A stretch of DNA of 64,000 nucleotides, taken from positions 6,313,450 through 6,377,449 of the forward strand of contig NW_006921534.1 in the NCBI RefSeq assembly GCF_000340215.1, read 5' to 3'. Under the pieces are notes generated by a model that worked only from the letters and a program-made list of their open reading frames with translations, had not been told where the DNA came from and did no database searches. The position numbers and the translations under genes were made by a program. Below are positions 52,622-64,000 of the stretch, piece after piece. How positions within the stretch are numbered: the stretch's first letter is position 1; the number at the start of each line of letters is the position of its first letter. This DNA is from Pseudocercospora fijiensis CIRAD86 (taxonomy: Eukaryota > Ascomycota > Dothideomycetes > Mycosphaerellales > Mycosphaerellaceae).

Positions 52622-53819
52622 GCATGCAGCAATGCAGGAGTAGGCATCAGTGGCTCTCCAGAAAGCTCGAGTCTCTGACCAACATCGACACGCCGATCTG
52701 CGTGTGTAATCAGGCTATGAAGCCTTTCTGCAACTCCGTGGCCCGGCACTTTCCATCTTGTGATCTCGTGGCTGTCAGACCACGGCTGGCTTGTTGGTCA
52801 CAGGACACCAGAATATATCATGCGGTCTGGATGGAGGACAGGTCTGTACCGAGCTGGCCGAGCTGGCCCCCAGGAGAGAAGGGATGGAGGTGCTTTCAGA
52901 CGGCTATACATGCTTCCACTTTCAAGTCATCTCTTCCGCCCCGGCCTGTCCACCAGATTCTCGATTTTGGTTCACATGCCGTGGCAAATGAAGGCACTGC
53001 CATATCGCCGTCAGAAGCCGGCAGAAGTCTCTGTGAAAGCCAGACAACCCAGCCTTGCCTGCACATGTGTTTCTACGCAGTCCATGCTCGTGACTGCACT
53101 GTCTCGTCTTCGCTTCCTCTTCTACTCCTTCTCTGGTAAAACAGCGTCTCGAAGTCGGCCCATGTCTGACCCAAACACGTCGGCATATGCAATAGCGCGT
53201 CCAGCACGCCTCGAAACGGGCCTCGCCGCAGTCGTTGGAACATGTCGAAGTCGAAGCCGCGGCGACCAAGACAGGGGAATATGGCGTACAGCGCATTGCG
53301 TCAAATCACAGCCAATGACATCCCTGCCGCGCTTGCCATCTGAAGCTCGGACGGTGACGTAGCGGCTAATCTGCGAAAGCAGGTTGGAAGTTTAATGATT
53401 CGCGACAGATCGAAAGACTGGCGTATTCTTTTTCCAGAATAGCAGCGTGCATTCACAGCGACACGCTGAGAACAGGCGCTGGAGGTGGACATTGTTCCAC
53501 ACGGCTGTGACACCAGTGTGCCTGAGCGATCGATTCACAGCAAGCAGCCCAGCAAGCGAAGTCCAACAGCACCGCTCCCCGGTAACGATATAGTACAAGG
53601 TACGCCTCGCCTCACTCCGCAGTCACAAGCTCATCATCACGACTTCCCCCTCCCATATTTGTCCTTCTATTGCAATCACGAGTGTCTGGCACACTTGCTC
53701 AAATAATCTCTAATAGCGGAACGCGACCCCAACCCACAAAACCAGCACAACATCGACAGACCATCTTCCTACGCGCCGGCGCATATACCTCAGCAGACTT
53801 CTAGCCCACACTTCCAACA
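52622..53819. other. 1.2 kb without supported gene
   Basis: The plus strand has a long open frame (52,417-53,139) that overlaps the kinase remnant in another phase; its composition is not protein-like beyond that overlap. A CT/CA-rich leader precedes the next gene. I see nothing else. Confidence 0.4.
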
Positions 53820-54431
53820 ATGCCTGTTCTCGACAAAGTCGTCGACCGCGACGGCTCAGGTGGCCTTATCGGCGGCATTATACGCCTTATCCTACGATTT
53901 TTCCAATTCGTCCTCGCCATCACCGTCGCAGGCCTATACGGAACAGATCTTCACCATGGCAGCCAGGCAGGCGTCGCCGCGGACGGCAAGTGGGTGTTCG
54001 CCGAGGTCGTGGCTGGCATGGCAGCAGTGACGGTTCTGGTAAGTTGAGACTTCGCCGAAATTCAGGCCTGTGATCGTCGCGTCGCATCGCACACGAAGCC
54101 TGCGAATCGTGAGCAACACTTGGAGCGACTGCTAACCTGCGTCATGCTCTAGGTCTACGGTGCCCTGAAATTCATCCCCGGCGAGTTCACCTTCTGGTGG
54201 GACTGGATTCTGTTCATCCTCTGGACAGCTCTCTTTGGCCTCTTCGGCAAGATCTACATCCCAGCCAATCCTACACCCGAACAGCATGGCCAACAGCGTA
54301 TGAAGAACGCGGTGTGGGTGGACCTGGTGAACATGCTGTTGTGGTTCATCACGGCCGTCTGGATGACCATCGTATTCTTCTTCCGTCGTCGGAACAACAG
54401 AACGCTCCATACCGCACGTAGCAAGGTGTAG
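53820..54431 (+). CDS. Four-transmembrane MARVEL-like protein
   Basis: Exons 53820-54038 and 54153-54431 (114-nt intron, GTAAGT, GCTAAC branch, CTCTAG acceptor) give 165 residues. Four hydrophobic segments are visible: I-R-L-I-L-R-F-F-Q-F-V-L-A-I-T, V-V-A-G-M-A-A-V-T-V-L, W-W-D-W-I-L-F-I-L-W-T-A-L-F-G-L-F-G, and V-N-M-L-L-W-F-I-T-A-V-W-M. A short basic tail closes the protein. The spacing and the W-x-D-x-x-N-x-L-L-W motif before the last helix fit the fungal MARVEL family, tetraspan proteins of the plasma membrane or vesicles. The specific function is unknown. Confidence 0.82.
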
Positions 54432-55061
54432 AGTGGCTTTGATGGGACTTCGGCGGCGATGGGGACGAGGATGGAGAGTGGGCTGGTGCCAAACACTGCG
54501 GCGGCCATGTGTCGTCGGTATTGATCGACTCAAATCTAATAGCATGATTAGTGCCGGCGAGCTCTAGGAAAGCCGCTCGAAGGTTGTGTAGAATCTGCAA
54601 CGGAATGTTGTGACTTCCTGCACTACGCGCTTTGCGCTTACATTTGCAATCTCCCGCGTATGCTGGTCAAGGGCTTTGTATTGATAGCACTGTCTGTGAG
54701 GTCATCCCATAGTTGCGAATCTTGAGCCAGCTGCATCGCTTCTGTAGACAGTAAACGTTCCGAGCGCGACCATCTCCGTAATAGCATATGGTAGATGAAG
54801 TTCGAGCAGAGTCGTGGATGTCAGAGCAGAAGTAGAGGATGACGAATGCTGTGATCCGCAGTCAGCCGTGTTTGCACCCATCGACAGTGCCAAGACCTGT
54901 ATGCCTGAGGGTTTCAAGATAGCTCTCCGACTTCGTGTGGTAGACAACATAACGTTACCAACCTTCAGCAAGAACGACATTTCGCCCTGCTCAGCACAAT
55001 GACATAGGTTTCTACCTTCTAGTCTCGACATGAAGTCTGTGCGAGCTGCGTCCTGCCCAAC
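54432..55061. promoter_or_regulatory. Intergenic and GYP2 promoter
   Basis: 630 bp between two plus-strand genes; small frames on both strands are not supported. Confidence 0.45.
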
Positions 55062-58000
55062 ATGTTCCTACAGAACCTCGTGCAGAAGGCCCAGCAGCTC
55101 ATAGATCCCGCTATACTGCCTGGGCCTTTAGGCTCGAGTTCGGGGAGACCGTCCAAAGCACAACTCTTTCGCCACCAATTCCGCCTTCCAGACAGTCAAA
55201 ATCCTCTCTACGAGATCACGGCTGAGCTTACGCTACCCACGAAGCGCAAAGGAGGCTTGTCTAAGGGACAGGCGGGCAACTGGGACAAGAGCAATTGGGA
55301 TCGCGAACGAGGCACTCACTACGTCGGACAACTACATTTGAGCGAGCAGTTTCTCTGCTTTTCAACGGTGAACACATCATTCGTCAGCACGTCAAGCACG
55401 AGCGCTAGCAGCGCGTTTACTGGCAGGACACATGGCACAGGCCCAGCCGGAAATGGCTTTACGCTCCCCTTATGTGCTGTGCGAAGGGTCGAGCGACTCC
55501 ACACCCAGAGCTATATGTTTGCGCTCTCGATAACGACGTGGAATGGCTTCGACCCAGGAAGTGAAGGCAAGCCAGGCGCACCTGCCCCGCCAAAGCTTAC
55601 GATTCAGCTTGAGGGCAGCCGGCAGCAATGCGAGCGGTTCTGTGATGGGCTCAAGAGAGGGTTAAGACAGGGCATCAAAGAGGTCGATAACATGCGCACC
55701 GTCGCGCAAGAGTGCTATTCGGAATACTTCTTGTATGATGACTTCGAAGCCGAACCGACGGCCACGAAGCCGGATGGCACTCCAAGGTCTCCACCCGATA
55801 CAGGTCTTGGAAGTATTTTCAAATATCCAGGCAACGTGCGAAAACTCCGGGATCGTAGCAAAATGAGGCTGTGGCACGAATACCTGAAAGAGAACGGAAG
55901 GAACACCACACTCGTACGACAACCCGACTTTCACCGATTGATCAGAGTCGGCCTTCCCAACCTGCTGAGAGGCGAGATCTGGGAGCTTGCGTCCGGGTCA
56001 TTCTATCTGCGACTTCAAAAGCCCAAGCTCTATCAAGAGACGCTCGCCAAGCACGACGGCGAGGGCTCTCTTGCCATCGACGAGATCGAGAAAGATCTGA
56101 ATCGAAGTCTGCCTGAATACGCTGGCTTCCAGAGCGAAGAAGGCATCGGCCGCCTTCGCCGAGTACTTACAGCTTACAGCTGGACCAACCAAGAAGTCGG
56201 ATACTGTCAAGCCATGAACATCGTCGTGGCAGCATTATTGATGTAGGTAAGCCCTCCACCCGCAGAGACGAGTAAAGCTAACGTGAATGTTTCCCAGATA
56301 CCTCTCCGAAACCCAGGCTTTCTACCTTCTCTCTGTACTTTGCGACCGATTATTGCCTGGCTACTACTCAACGACCATGTATGGTACCCTGCTCGACCAG
56401 AAGGTGTTTGAAAGCCTCGTTGAAAAGACGATGCCTATCATCTGGGAACATCTCGTTAAGAACGACGTTCAGCTGTCGGTGGTCTCTTTGCCTTGGTTCT
56501 TGTCACTTTACATCAACAGCATGCCCCTAATATTCGCTTTTCGCGTGCTGGACGTGTTCTTCTTGGAGGGCCCGAAAGTGCTGTTCCAAGTTGGTCTCGC
56601 TATTTTACGTATCAATGGCGAGGAATTACTAGATGCCACGGACGATGGTGAGTAACACTGACGAGTGCGACGATGACATCGGCACTGGTCATGTCAGTCC
56701 CAGCGACTCCGTTCGAGCCACCTCCTTCACAATGACATTGCTGACACGCTTACAGGCACTTTCATTTCCGTTCTCAAATCATATTTCGCTAGATTAGGAG
56801 AATCGGCGCACCCTACATCAGAGAACCCAAAACACCGTGCTATCACCAACTTCCAGGCTCTAATGGTCGTGGCTTTCAAAGAGTTTGAGGGTATCACGCA
56901 ACACACGATCTCCGAGCAGCGCGCCAAGCACAAGGCTGCTGTTATTGAGAATATCGAATCTTTTGCGAAGCGTAAGTGCATACCGGCCTGGTCCTTGTCT
57001 TGGAATTTAGCTGACCCTTTTGACCTCAGGCACATCGATTCGTAATCTAGGTCCTGAAAGCAAGAAGCTGTCGACCAACGATCTCGGTTTCCTGTATGAC
57101 CGCTTCTATGCCATCCTCTATGAGAGGCAGCACCGAGCACAAATGATCCAGGCCGAGACCGAACGCCGGGCCAAGGTTGCGAGACAACGAGCGAGCGAGA
57201 TAGTTACTGGCGTGCCTGGCAACGTACCGGAATTGGGACGGGTGGCTCTCGGGGCCAGTGCTACGCTCATGGACTATGACGCTTTCAGAGAGTTTCTTGC
57301 CGGCATATCCAAATGGGCAGTCACGGACTCACCAACCTCGCCCTCGAGAGAAGACAAAGCCACAAATGGATATTTCAGCAACACACTACGAGGCAAGGCG
57401 GTCAATATGTCCCCATGGGGAAATGGACCTGAGCCTGCGGACCATGATTTCATGCAGCGTCTGTTCGGCAAGTGGGATTCAGATGGCAACGGCGCCCTGA
57501 CACTGCAAAATGTGGTAATTGGTCTCGCGCCAATCAAAGGCAACCGCGATATCATGTCCAACATCTCGTACTTCTTCGAGCTGTATGACGATGACGATGA
57601 TGGAAAGGTCGATCGAGAGGGCATTCTGAGGATCTCTGAAGCTTTACTTTTCCTCTCGCGAAGGGGTCTACATGGCAGCAATGTCTCACAGAATGAGCAA
57701 CCGGCTCATGGCCCCGATGGCCTGCCCATCTCAAAGGACGAGCAGTTCCTATCTGCTGTTTCGGCTTTCATCCGGCGCTGCTTCGAGTACGCCGATCCAG
57801 ACCACCCATCAAGGCAGGGAGAGACAGATGCGAACGCTGCTGCAGAGAAAATCAGCGACTTGAAGCTATCGCAGAGCGAAGATGGTGATCTGCTTGACCT
57901 GAACGAGAAGAAAGTCGAATCCACCGCCGATAACCCACTTGCCAGTGACAGCGCACCGTCCGACGCCAAAGAGAATTCGCCACTCGCAACACACAGCCGC

Positions 58001-58633
58001 AACTCTTTTGGACAAATATCAATGAAGAACGCCGAAGCGAACGCCGCCTTGGATCCGAGCAGTCCAGTCCATATCACTCTGCCTACCTTCCGAATGCTTG
58101 TCCTCGCTGATGAAGCGTTGGAGTCGTTCTTTGACTCTGGCTTTGCGAACTCCTTCCATCTTGCTGATGCGCCCCTCCCATCAAGCACACTCACATCGCC
58201 TAGCTTCTTATCCAGTTCAACTAGCGCAGGCGCATCACCTATTCCCTCGCTGTCACCCTCGCTTGGCGGACCTGGAGCTGGCGTTGTCGCACCAGGCAAG
58301 GGTCTCAGGGGCATGCTGGACAACATTGTCACTGATGGCATGCGCGTTGCTGCGGAAGTCAGGAGACGAATGGATGAAGCGCAGAAAGAGCTTGATCGTG
58401 GCGCATCGACTCGAGGCACTGAAGATGACGAAGATGATGAGGGCGAAGAACAAGCTGGAGACCTGCTCGACGTGGCCGAAGCGGATGCTGGAGCTGGGAG
58501 TAACGGCAAAGCAGCTGATGGCAACTTACTTGATCAGCCGATGTTGAATAGTCCGACAGGACAGAAGAGCTCTGCTGCGAGTATAAAGTGTACGGGATCT
58601 GGAGTTGAGAAGGATACCATGTTTGAACGATAG
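55062..58633 (+). CDS. GYP2: GRAM-TBC-EF-hand Rab GTPase-activating protein (GYP2/MDR1, TBC1D8/9 type)
   Basis: Four exons (55062-56242, 56298-56647, 56756-56971, 57030-58633) encode 1,116 residues in phase. Introns have GTAGGT, GTGAGT and GTAAGT donors. A GRAM-like lipid-binding region lies at about residues 40-210. The TBC domain (about 305-530) begins with [13 protein letters not shown] and carries the arginine finger in D-L-N-R-S-L-P-E and the glutamine finger in Y-C-Q-A-M-N, so catalysis should be intact. EF-hand-like loops near 729 (D-S-D-G-N-G) and 770 (D-D-D-D-D-G) suggest calcium binding. The last 250 residues are Ser/Pro-rich and acidic. Yeast Gyp2 acts on Ypt6 at endosome-Golgi transport. 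The first intron interrupts the glutamine-finger helix. Confidence 0.93.
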
Positions 58634-59746
58634 CACCGGCGTCTAACTACGCACTGCTCTCGGGTGGCAATTCCGGAGTATCTTCTGAGGGGATGGAATG
58701 GCATTGAAGGCATGATTTATGTGATATGGTAGCATCGACAGAGTATTGTACGCGATACGTTGAGCATTTTACCTCTCACACCACTCTTACTCACTCACTC
58801 ACCAAACCCAATTCCTACAAACCACTCCTCCGCGAACCTCTCCATCGCCCCCAAAATCTCTACATTCCGCTCCTCCAGCTCCCTAAAACAAAACCGACCC
58901 TGACGAGCAAAATCTTACGCTTCACGCAAGTTCTTCAAAAGACATGTTCACAGCGTGCGTCGTGAACGTTCAGCTTTCTGGAGAAAGGGATCGTCGCGCA
59001 GCGCAGCGCAACGTTCCAAAGATGTCATCTAGGTTTAAAACATTTGAGATGGTGGAGAGTGAGGAGGGAGAGGGGATGGGTGTGGAGGAGATTACCGACA
59101 ATCGGCAACAGATGCGCATTCCAGACGTGGCCATTCTTTTGCCCAAGGCCCTGAGGGAAGAGTAAGTAATCCGCCATATCGACTTCCCACTTGTGCACAG
59201 ATGGAAGTCTGTTCGGTGACAGTCGAAAAGCTTCGCCCTTGGCTAGATTTCGATATTCTAGCACGATGAGCGTAGAGACGCCGAGCGCGAGTTGGGATGC
59301 TTTCAAAACTTCGCAACGATCTTATGCTGGTTATGGATGCTTATAGCTGCTTTGTGCACTCGACTCTTAGCCCAGTGTTGGCACCCGGGACGACTACGGT
59401 CTTGTCCTCGAAACTTGTACTGTAGTTGACAAGATCGGGAACTGAAACAGTTAGCCACGCACATATTGCGAAATTTCTGAAGGGGTAGGTAGGCATGTTT
59501 CGCGAAGTGTCTCCTTACGAGGCAATGATAAAAAAATATTTGTGTGAAGCAAACGTGAGGTGGCGATCTTCTATGCTCTTATAGTAAATATTTCTTTCCC
59601 TTCCTTGATCTGCATTGTTCGGAAAACCCGGCTGCGAACCGAGACTAGTATTCTATACTCAGAATCCGCAACGCTTGTGAAAGTCTTGGCGATAAAGTCA
59701 GTTATCATCGTTGACAAGCTATCAACTTTGGAAGTTGTTAATAGAG
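58634..59746. other. 1.1 kb between GYP2 and the hAT element
   Basis: On the minus strand two pieces, 58,926-58,945 and 58,795-58,882, can be spliced (GTGAAG...TTTTAG) into a 35-residue frame M-S-F-E-E-L-A then E-L-E-E-R-N-V-E-I-L-G, which looks like the helical end of a protein. A longer minus frame at 59,025-59,306 may be part of the same gene. No full model was reached. The last about 150 bp before 59,747 become AT-rich. Confidence 0.3.
59739..59746 (+). repeat. 8-bp target duplication of the hAT element, left copy (TAATAGAG)
   Basis: The right copy at 63,464-63,471 is CAATAGAG; the single difference is CA versus TA. Eight bp is the normal hAT duplication length. Confidence 0.75.
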
Positions 59747-59783
59747 CATAGCTGTTAATTGTTGATTAATTACAATTACCTAA
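59747..59783 (+). repeat. hAT terminal inverted repeat, left
   Basis: It pairs with 63,427-63,463; differences include TG versus TA positions. Adjacent DNA to about 59,860 is rich in TTAATTG/CAATTAA words. Confidence 0.7.
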
Positions 59784-59934
59784 CCGTTATTACAATTACA
59801 ATCTTAGGTAAGTAATTAATCGTTAATTACAATCGCTATAATTATATAATTACTATAGTAGTAAGCGTTATAGTTAAGAAGGGTGCTATTTTAAAGACTA
59901 TAGTCGTTGTTAGCAGTTATTAATATATTATCTT

Positions 59935-62260
59935 CGTGCTCTGCGCCTTCTAGTAAATACAGCCCTTCTAATAGTATATAAGTAAGGCCTATAGACTACT
60001 AACTCTTTAAATACTTACTTATCCGGATAGTGTTACTACTAAGTAATAACCGCTCCTATAATATCGTACGCCGGCTCTTACTAAAGGTCCGCTCGGACTC
60101 TACGGATATAGCGAATACGGACAATAGGTCGATAGCAAGCCGTACGAGTACTAGATTAGCCGATTGTTACTATATCTACTACTTAATTAGTATTATAGAA
60201 ACAGGCCTATTATTATAGTCTTTACCGACGATTAGAAGGCTAATCGGTAGTCTATAGATAAAGGCTTCGAAGGCATCCTCGTCGCTAGTAATAAAGTCGG
60301 CTTATAACTATATTTGCTACCGTTCTAGATTAGTAAGACCTTCGAGGTTACGCTTAGAAGTTGAGTAAGGAGTGCTATATCTATAGCGTTGTTTGTAGTC
60401 TTACTATAGACCTCTAGCTTCTAATAAGGCGGCGTCTATATTAATTGCTAAGTACTTATTTAACTACGCGAGCCTTCGAGTTAGATATAGAAGGACTGCC
60501 GCGGTATAGACGCAGGTCTATTAGTTAAGTCGATAGTATTTATCGAATAGCTGTCTTACTAGCTAAATTAAACGGATAAGAGGTTAACGCCGAGTGTTAT
60601 CTTCCGCTAACCGAGTAAGGTAGCTTCTTATATACTCTATAGCTTCTTAGTACTAATCTAGTGTTACTACGTAGCCTTATAGCTTAAGAGTAACCTCTTT
60701 GAATAGTATAAGGAAGTTATAAGTATACTATAGAATAGACTATTCTTCGGTAGTAAGCTAAGCGTCCCTTAAGTACGGCATTCTATCGAAGAAGCTGTTT
60801 AATATTAGCCTTATTTATAGTGCCTCCTTAATTATAAGGAGCTATCTATTCTAGCGTATTTCACCTAGAATCTTAGGTATTATAGCAGGCAGTAAAGGCT
60901 ATGCCTTATATACCTCCTTAAATATGTTGAAGTTGTTATTCTAGCGTAGAAGCTTAGCGAGTAAGAACAGCCGTTATAATAGACCTTACTTAGTAAAGGA
61001 GTCTACGTCTATATCTAGCTACTTCGAGATAGATACTATATCGCTATCCGAGTCTATTATAGATAGTTTAAACTCCTCGCTCTCGGTAGACTCTTTATTC
61101 TTAGCGAATATAAATGCCTACGTTATCCGGTTAATAATGTAGCTAATATAGCGTAGATAGCGCTTCCGGAAGTAGCTATAGCCTTCTACTTAAATAAAGG
61201 TCTCTACGGCTATATAGAGGGTCTTATTATTAGAGCTATTATTAGCCGTTATCTAGCCGATCTTGTTTATTATATTAAAGACCTTAAAGCTATTAATAAG
61301 TAGTAGCGCGAGGAAGTCGCCTATATAAGAACCGACTAGAAGCGGTAGAAAATCTAGTAGTACTTAAACCAACTTGCCCTTGTTATTAATATACTAGCAA
61401 TTAATAGCCTAGAAGTACTTCCTACTATACTAAGCCTTCTATATATTAGTACTAACGTAGATATAGCTTAAGGCGCCTAATAAGGCTTATTTAACGCGCT
61501 CTCGCTAATACTCGAAGTTATAAAGAATATAGCTAAAGAGGGTCGTATATAAGCGTAGAAGTATATATTTAGCTTATAGGTTAACTGCTAGTATTAGGTT
61601 ATTGAACTCCTTCGTTACAATAGCACTATATAAGATACTAAGTACTATAATAAAGCGAGTAAGAGCGTATCTAAAGGTCTTCTTATCCGCTGCGTTCTTT
61701 AGTATATTAACGGTCTTCTATACCTTAATATCTACGTTCTTCCTAATAGTAGCTAAGAAGTCGATTACGCTCTATTTCTTACTATTATCCTTCTCCTTTA
61801 TACGACTAACGATAATTTAATACTTATAGAACAGGTACTCGGCGGCGTTGCTAGATTGAGACTAAAAGCGCTCTATATCGTTATTACTATAGTGTCTATA
61901 GTAGAATACTCGGTGCCGGCTATTCTTAACCCTCTTAGGCTCGCTATTCTTTAGAGGTCTCGAATAAGACTATAACTCCGGATTACGCCTATTACTAGCT
62001 CTCTTTCGCTTCTTAGATAGTATAGGTATCGGTATCGGTTACGTAGGTATTACTAAGGACGAGGAGGACTATATAGGAAGGAATAATAGGTTAGGTATTA
62101 GCTAAGGAGGTTGTATAGGTTGATTTAGTAGTAGTAGTATAGGATTTAGCACCTCTCCGGCTTCGCTATCTTCGAAGTCGCTTAGATCGCTCGAATCTTA
62201 GGTAAATAGTATCCGTTACCTATCCTACGTTTCCTATTATGTTTCTTAGCCCTTACGGAA
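59935..62260 (-). pseudogene. hAT transposase (broken)
   Basis: The minus frame whose codons end at positions equal to 2 mod 3 is shared from end to end. The dimerisation domain near 60,000-60,150 reads L-A-I-D-L-L-S-V...S-V-E-S-E-R-T-F-S-K-S-R-R-T-I-L, the hallmark of hAT transposases. Near 61,860-61,940 a C-x-x-x-stretch reading H-R-V-F-Y-Y-R-H-Y is where a BED-type zinc finger would lie, with cysteines apparently read as Y. Acidic and Pro-rich N-terminal sequence extends to about 62,260. Numerous TAG codons interrupt the frame. Confidence 0.78.
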
Positions 62261-62559
62261 GTTTTCTAAGAGCCGTTATAAAGGCTTAGGGTCTTTGCGT
62301 ATCTCTACTATAGTAAGGAAATAGTAGAAGTTATAAAAGGATAGAGGTTTAGAAAATTTAAGTTTAATAGGGCTTACTAAGGTTTAAGGCGCGAGCCGAG
62401 GCCGCTCGGTTAGTCGACTCCGGAGGTTCCTATTAGGCTTTAAAGACCCTAAATAATATAATTGATAGGAATAGGTAGGCGCGTAAGTAACTAGAATACT
62501 AACAACTCCTAGTCTCCTACTATTCTATATTCTAATCCTTTATAATATTACTAACACAC

Positions 62560-63240
62560 TCCTTTACGGCAGCCTCGATATATAAGGCGTTACGAGTACG
62601 CTATATAGCGAGCTCGACCTTCAATTTATACTCCTCGCCTATATATAGTAAACAAGGGTCGTAGGCGTAGGGGTTAAGAAACCTAAAGTGCTTCGCCCTC
62701 TCTTCTATCCTTAGTATACGCTCGCTATATACCTTATAGCGACAGTCCCCTAGATATACGGCTATATAGTTACCCTTCTTACGGATATAATCCTCGAAAG
62801 CCTCCTACTTCTTAGTAAAGACGTCGAGCTCGGCATTCTTCGCAATTAGTCGGTATTCTATACCTTCGTATTCCTTTAGTATACGGCGAGACTCTTGTAA
62901 CAACCCTTCTATAACAGCCTACTAAGCCTCTATTTCCTTATACTATTAATTAAGCTAATCCTAACCTTTTACCGTCTTCTTAGGATTCTTACGAAGCCTC
63001 TTAGTAACCGGTTCTTCTTCTTCTTCTTTCTTAGAAGCGCTAGATATACTATTAGCGATAGACTTCTTATTACTAGGCTTCTTGTCGATAGGCTAAGTCT
63101 AAGTCTATAGCGGCGGTAGCGGTAGTAGCGATAGTAAGGTATCTATAACCTCTATCTCCGATTCTAACTCGCTATCCGATAGCTATACGATTAGCTATAG
63201 TAATAGACAGTATTCGCTATTAACCTACCTCGATTACTTC
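62560..63240 (-). pseudogene. Second coding-like block of the hAT element, charged coiled coil
   Basis: Read on the minus strand in a different phase from the transposase (codons ending at 0 mod 3), this block shows S-K-K-E-E-E-E-E-P-V-T-K-R-L-R-K-N, then I-E-G-L-L-Q-E-S-R-R-I-L-K-E-Y-E-G-I-E-Y and D-Y-I-R-K-K-G-N-Y-I-A-V-Y-L-G-D. It is interrupted by stops in RIP-type positions. It is either a separate ORF upstream of the transposase or an exon of it. I do not recognise the family. Confidence 0.55.
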
Positions 63241-63426
63241 TACGCGCTTCTAACCTATTCTTAATACGATTTTATATAAGGAAGAGGTAGAAATACTACG
63301 AAATTAAGGGATACTTGTACGCCGCGGTATCGCCTTCGATTGCCTAAGAAATACCGATTAATTGTAATTATAATTATATAATTACATATATAACAATTAT
63401 ATCTACAATTACAGTGATTGTAAGTA

Positions 63427-63463
63427 ATTAGGTAATTATAACAATTAACAATTAATAGCTATA
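63427..63463 (-). repeat. hAT terminal inverted repeat, right
   Basis: Reverse-complement partner of 59,747-59,783. Confidence 0.7.
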
Positions 63464-63857
63464 CAATAGAGTTCTCTCTACGCTCTTTGTTATAGATGCA
63501 TAACTCTTTGACCTTGAGACCCTGCGTGATGGAGGATCTTCTTAGTATCGTCTATCGCTGCAGTAAAGGCTATGCATGCCGTCGAGACTCGAGGCATGAA
63601 AGATGGGCAAAGGACCCAGATCCTGCAATTCGACGACATTCGAGAAGATCATCCAAGACTCGCTCTCACAGTCTCAGTGAGACTTGATGTCAGCTGCATC
63701 TTTGCTATTGCCCTGTGCGTCTGTCTTGCCGTTTCTGCGACTCGAACTATTACAGAATCCCTTCGGTGACACACACAACTTATAACAAGACTCGAACTTG
63801 TAGGAGAAGCAGCAATCGTTACCAGTCTCACACCCAGCACCCCTCAAGCCTTCCAAA
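63464..63857. promoter_or_regulatory. Promoter region between the hAT element and the next gene
   Basis: About 390 bp beginning with the right copy of the hAT duplication (63,464-63,471). Base composition returns to normal within a few tens of bases. A CT/CA-rich leader precedes the ATG at 63,858. Confidence 0.45.
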
Positions 63858-64000
63858 ATGACAGAAACCCTCCTCCTCCTCTCCGCTCCCGACCTCTCCC
63901 AATCCTTCACCACCACCACCACCAAAGCCTCCTACGACTGTGAATGCAACAAACACCATCAACTCTGGACCTCCCTCTCTCCCAACCTCAGCGCCCAAAT
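63858..64000 (+). CDS. 5' end of an unrecognised gene (truncated by window)
   Basis: ATG 63,858 (context CCAAAATGAC) opens a frame of 47 codons to the window edge, with strongly C-ending codons as in expressed genes here. The start is M-T-E-T-L-L-L-L-S-A-P-D-L, followed by a Thr run and a C-E-C-N-K-H-H stretch with possible metal ligands. Too short for a family call. Confidence 0.5.
   Translation, partial: MTETLLLLSAPDLSQSFTTTTTKASYDCECNKHHQLWTSLSPNLSAQ

Larger units (their letters stand above)
59747..63463 (-). mobile_element. hAT DNA transposon, RIP-mutated
   Basis: A 3,717-bp element with short imperfect inverted ends (C/T-ATAGCT-G/A-TTAATTGTT...), very AT-rich subterminal DNA at both ends, and an 8-bp near-perfect duplication. 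Transposase reads on the minus strand, with its dimerisation domain at the left end. The interior is TA-rich and CA-poor like the MULE and gypsy elements. No intact gene remains. Confidence 0.85.

Noticed and set aside
52417..53139. 240-codon plus frame
   Set aside because: Overlaps the kinase remnant in another phase and has no protein-like pattern downstream.
57706..58524. 272-codon minus frame, Ser/Ala/Leu-rich
   Set aside because: Antisense of the disordered GYP2 tail.

Overview
The window is nuclear DNA of a filamentous ascomycete. Short GT-AG introns (about 45-190 nt) with CTAAC/CTGAC-like branch sites, a CDC11-type septin, HET, UstYa (DUF3328) and DSC-complex genes, and transposons scarred by C-to-T change at CpA all point to Pezizomycotina. 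The gene set and codon habit suggest Dothideomycetes, perhaps Mycosphaerellales; that placement is an inference. No sequence search was run, so family names rest on motifs and remembered family features.

Gene-rich left arm (1-28,105): partial PROPPIN WD-repeat protein (hsv2, -), septin CDC11 (+), Zn(II)2Cys6 regulator with an extra N-terminal module (+), 2EXR/F-box-like protein (-), DSC2-type rhomboid pseudoprotease (+), BTB protein (+), FAD/NAD(P)-binding oxidoreductase (-), 890-aa RING protein (-) divergent from a HET-domain gene (+), UstYa-like protein (-), a sparse stretch with weak gene candidates (18.8-23.4 kb), mitochondrial ribosomal protein mL46 (+), and three small unrecognised genes.

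Transposon block (28,106-38,440): one 10.3-kb Mutator-like element (MULE) with about 52-bp terminal inverted repeats and a perfect 9-bp target duplication. Inside its transposase frame sits a 7.0-kb Ty3/gypsy LTR retrotransposon (28,879-35,910; 198-bp LTRs, 5-bp duplication GTATC). Length arithmetic shows that taking out the retrotransposon plus one duplication copy puts the two transposase halves in one frame, so it landed in an open MULE gene. Both are full of stops. Every substitution between the LTR copies and between the MULE ends is of CA/TG-to-TA type, the mark of repeat-induced point mutation (RIP).

Right arm (38,441-64,000): nearly 3 kb with little coding signal, then a five-exon AAA+ ATPase (-), tail-anchored inositol polyphosphate 5-phosphatase (+), BTB protein with Cys-rich tail (+), small NTF2-like candidate (-), TPA1/Ofd1 prolyl hydroxylase (-), a broken protein-kinase remnant (+), four-TM MARVEL-like protein (+), GRAM-TBC-EF-hand Rab GAP of GYP2 type (+), a RIP-mutated hAT transposon (59,747-63,463, -) with an unusual second coding block, and the start of an unrecognised gene (+). 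The cellular genes are mostly housekeeping (autophagy, septin, Golgi ubiquitin ligase, mitoribosome, phosphoinositide, Rab); HET, UstYa, the oxidoreductase and the kinase remnant form the accessory fraction. I see no rRNA, tRNA or CRISPR.
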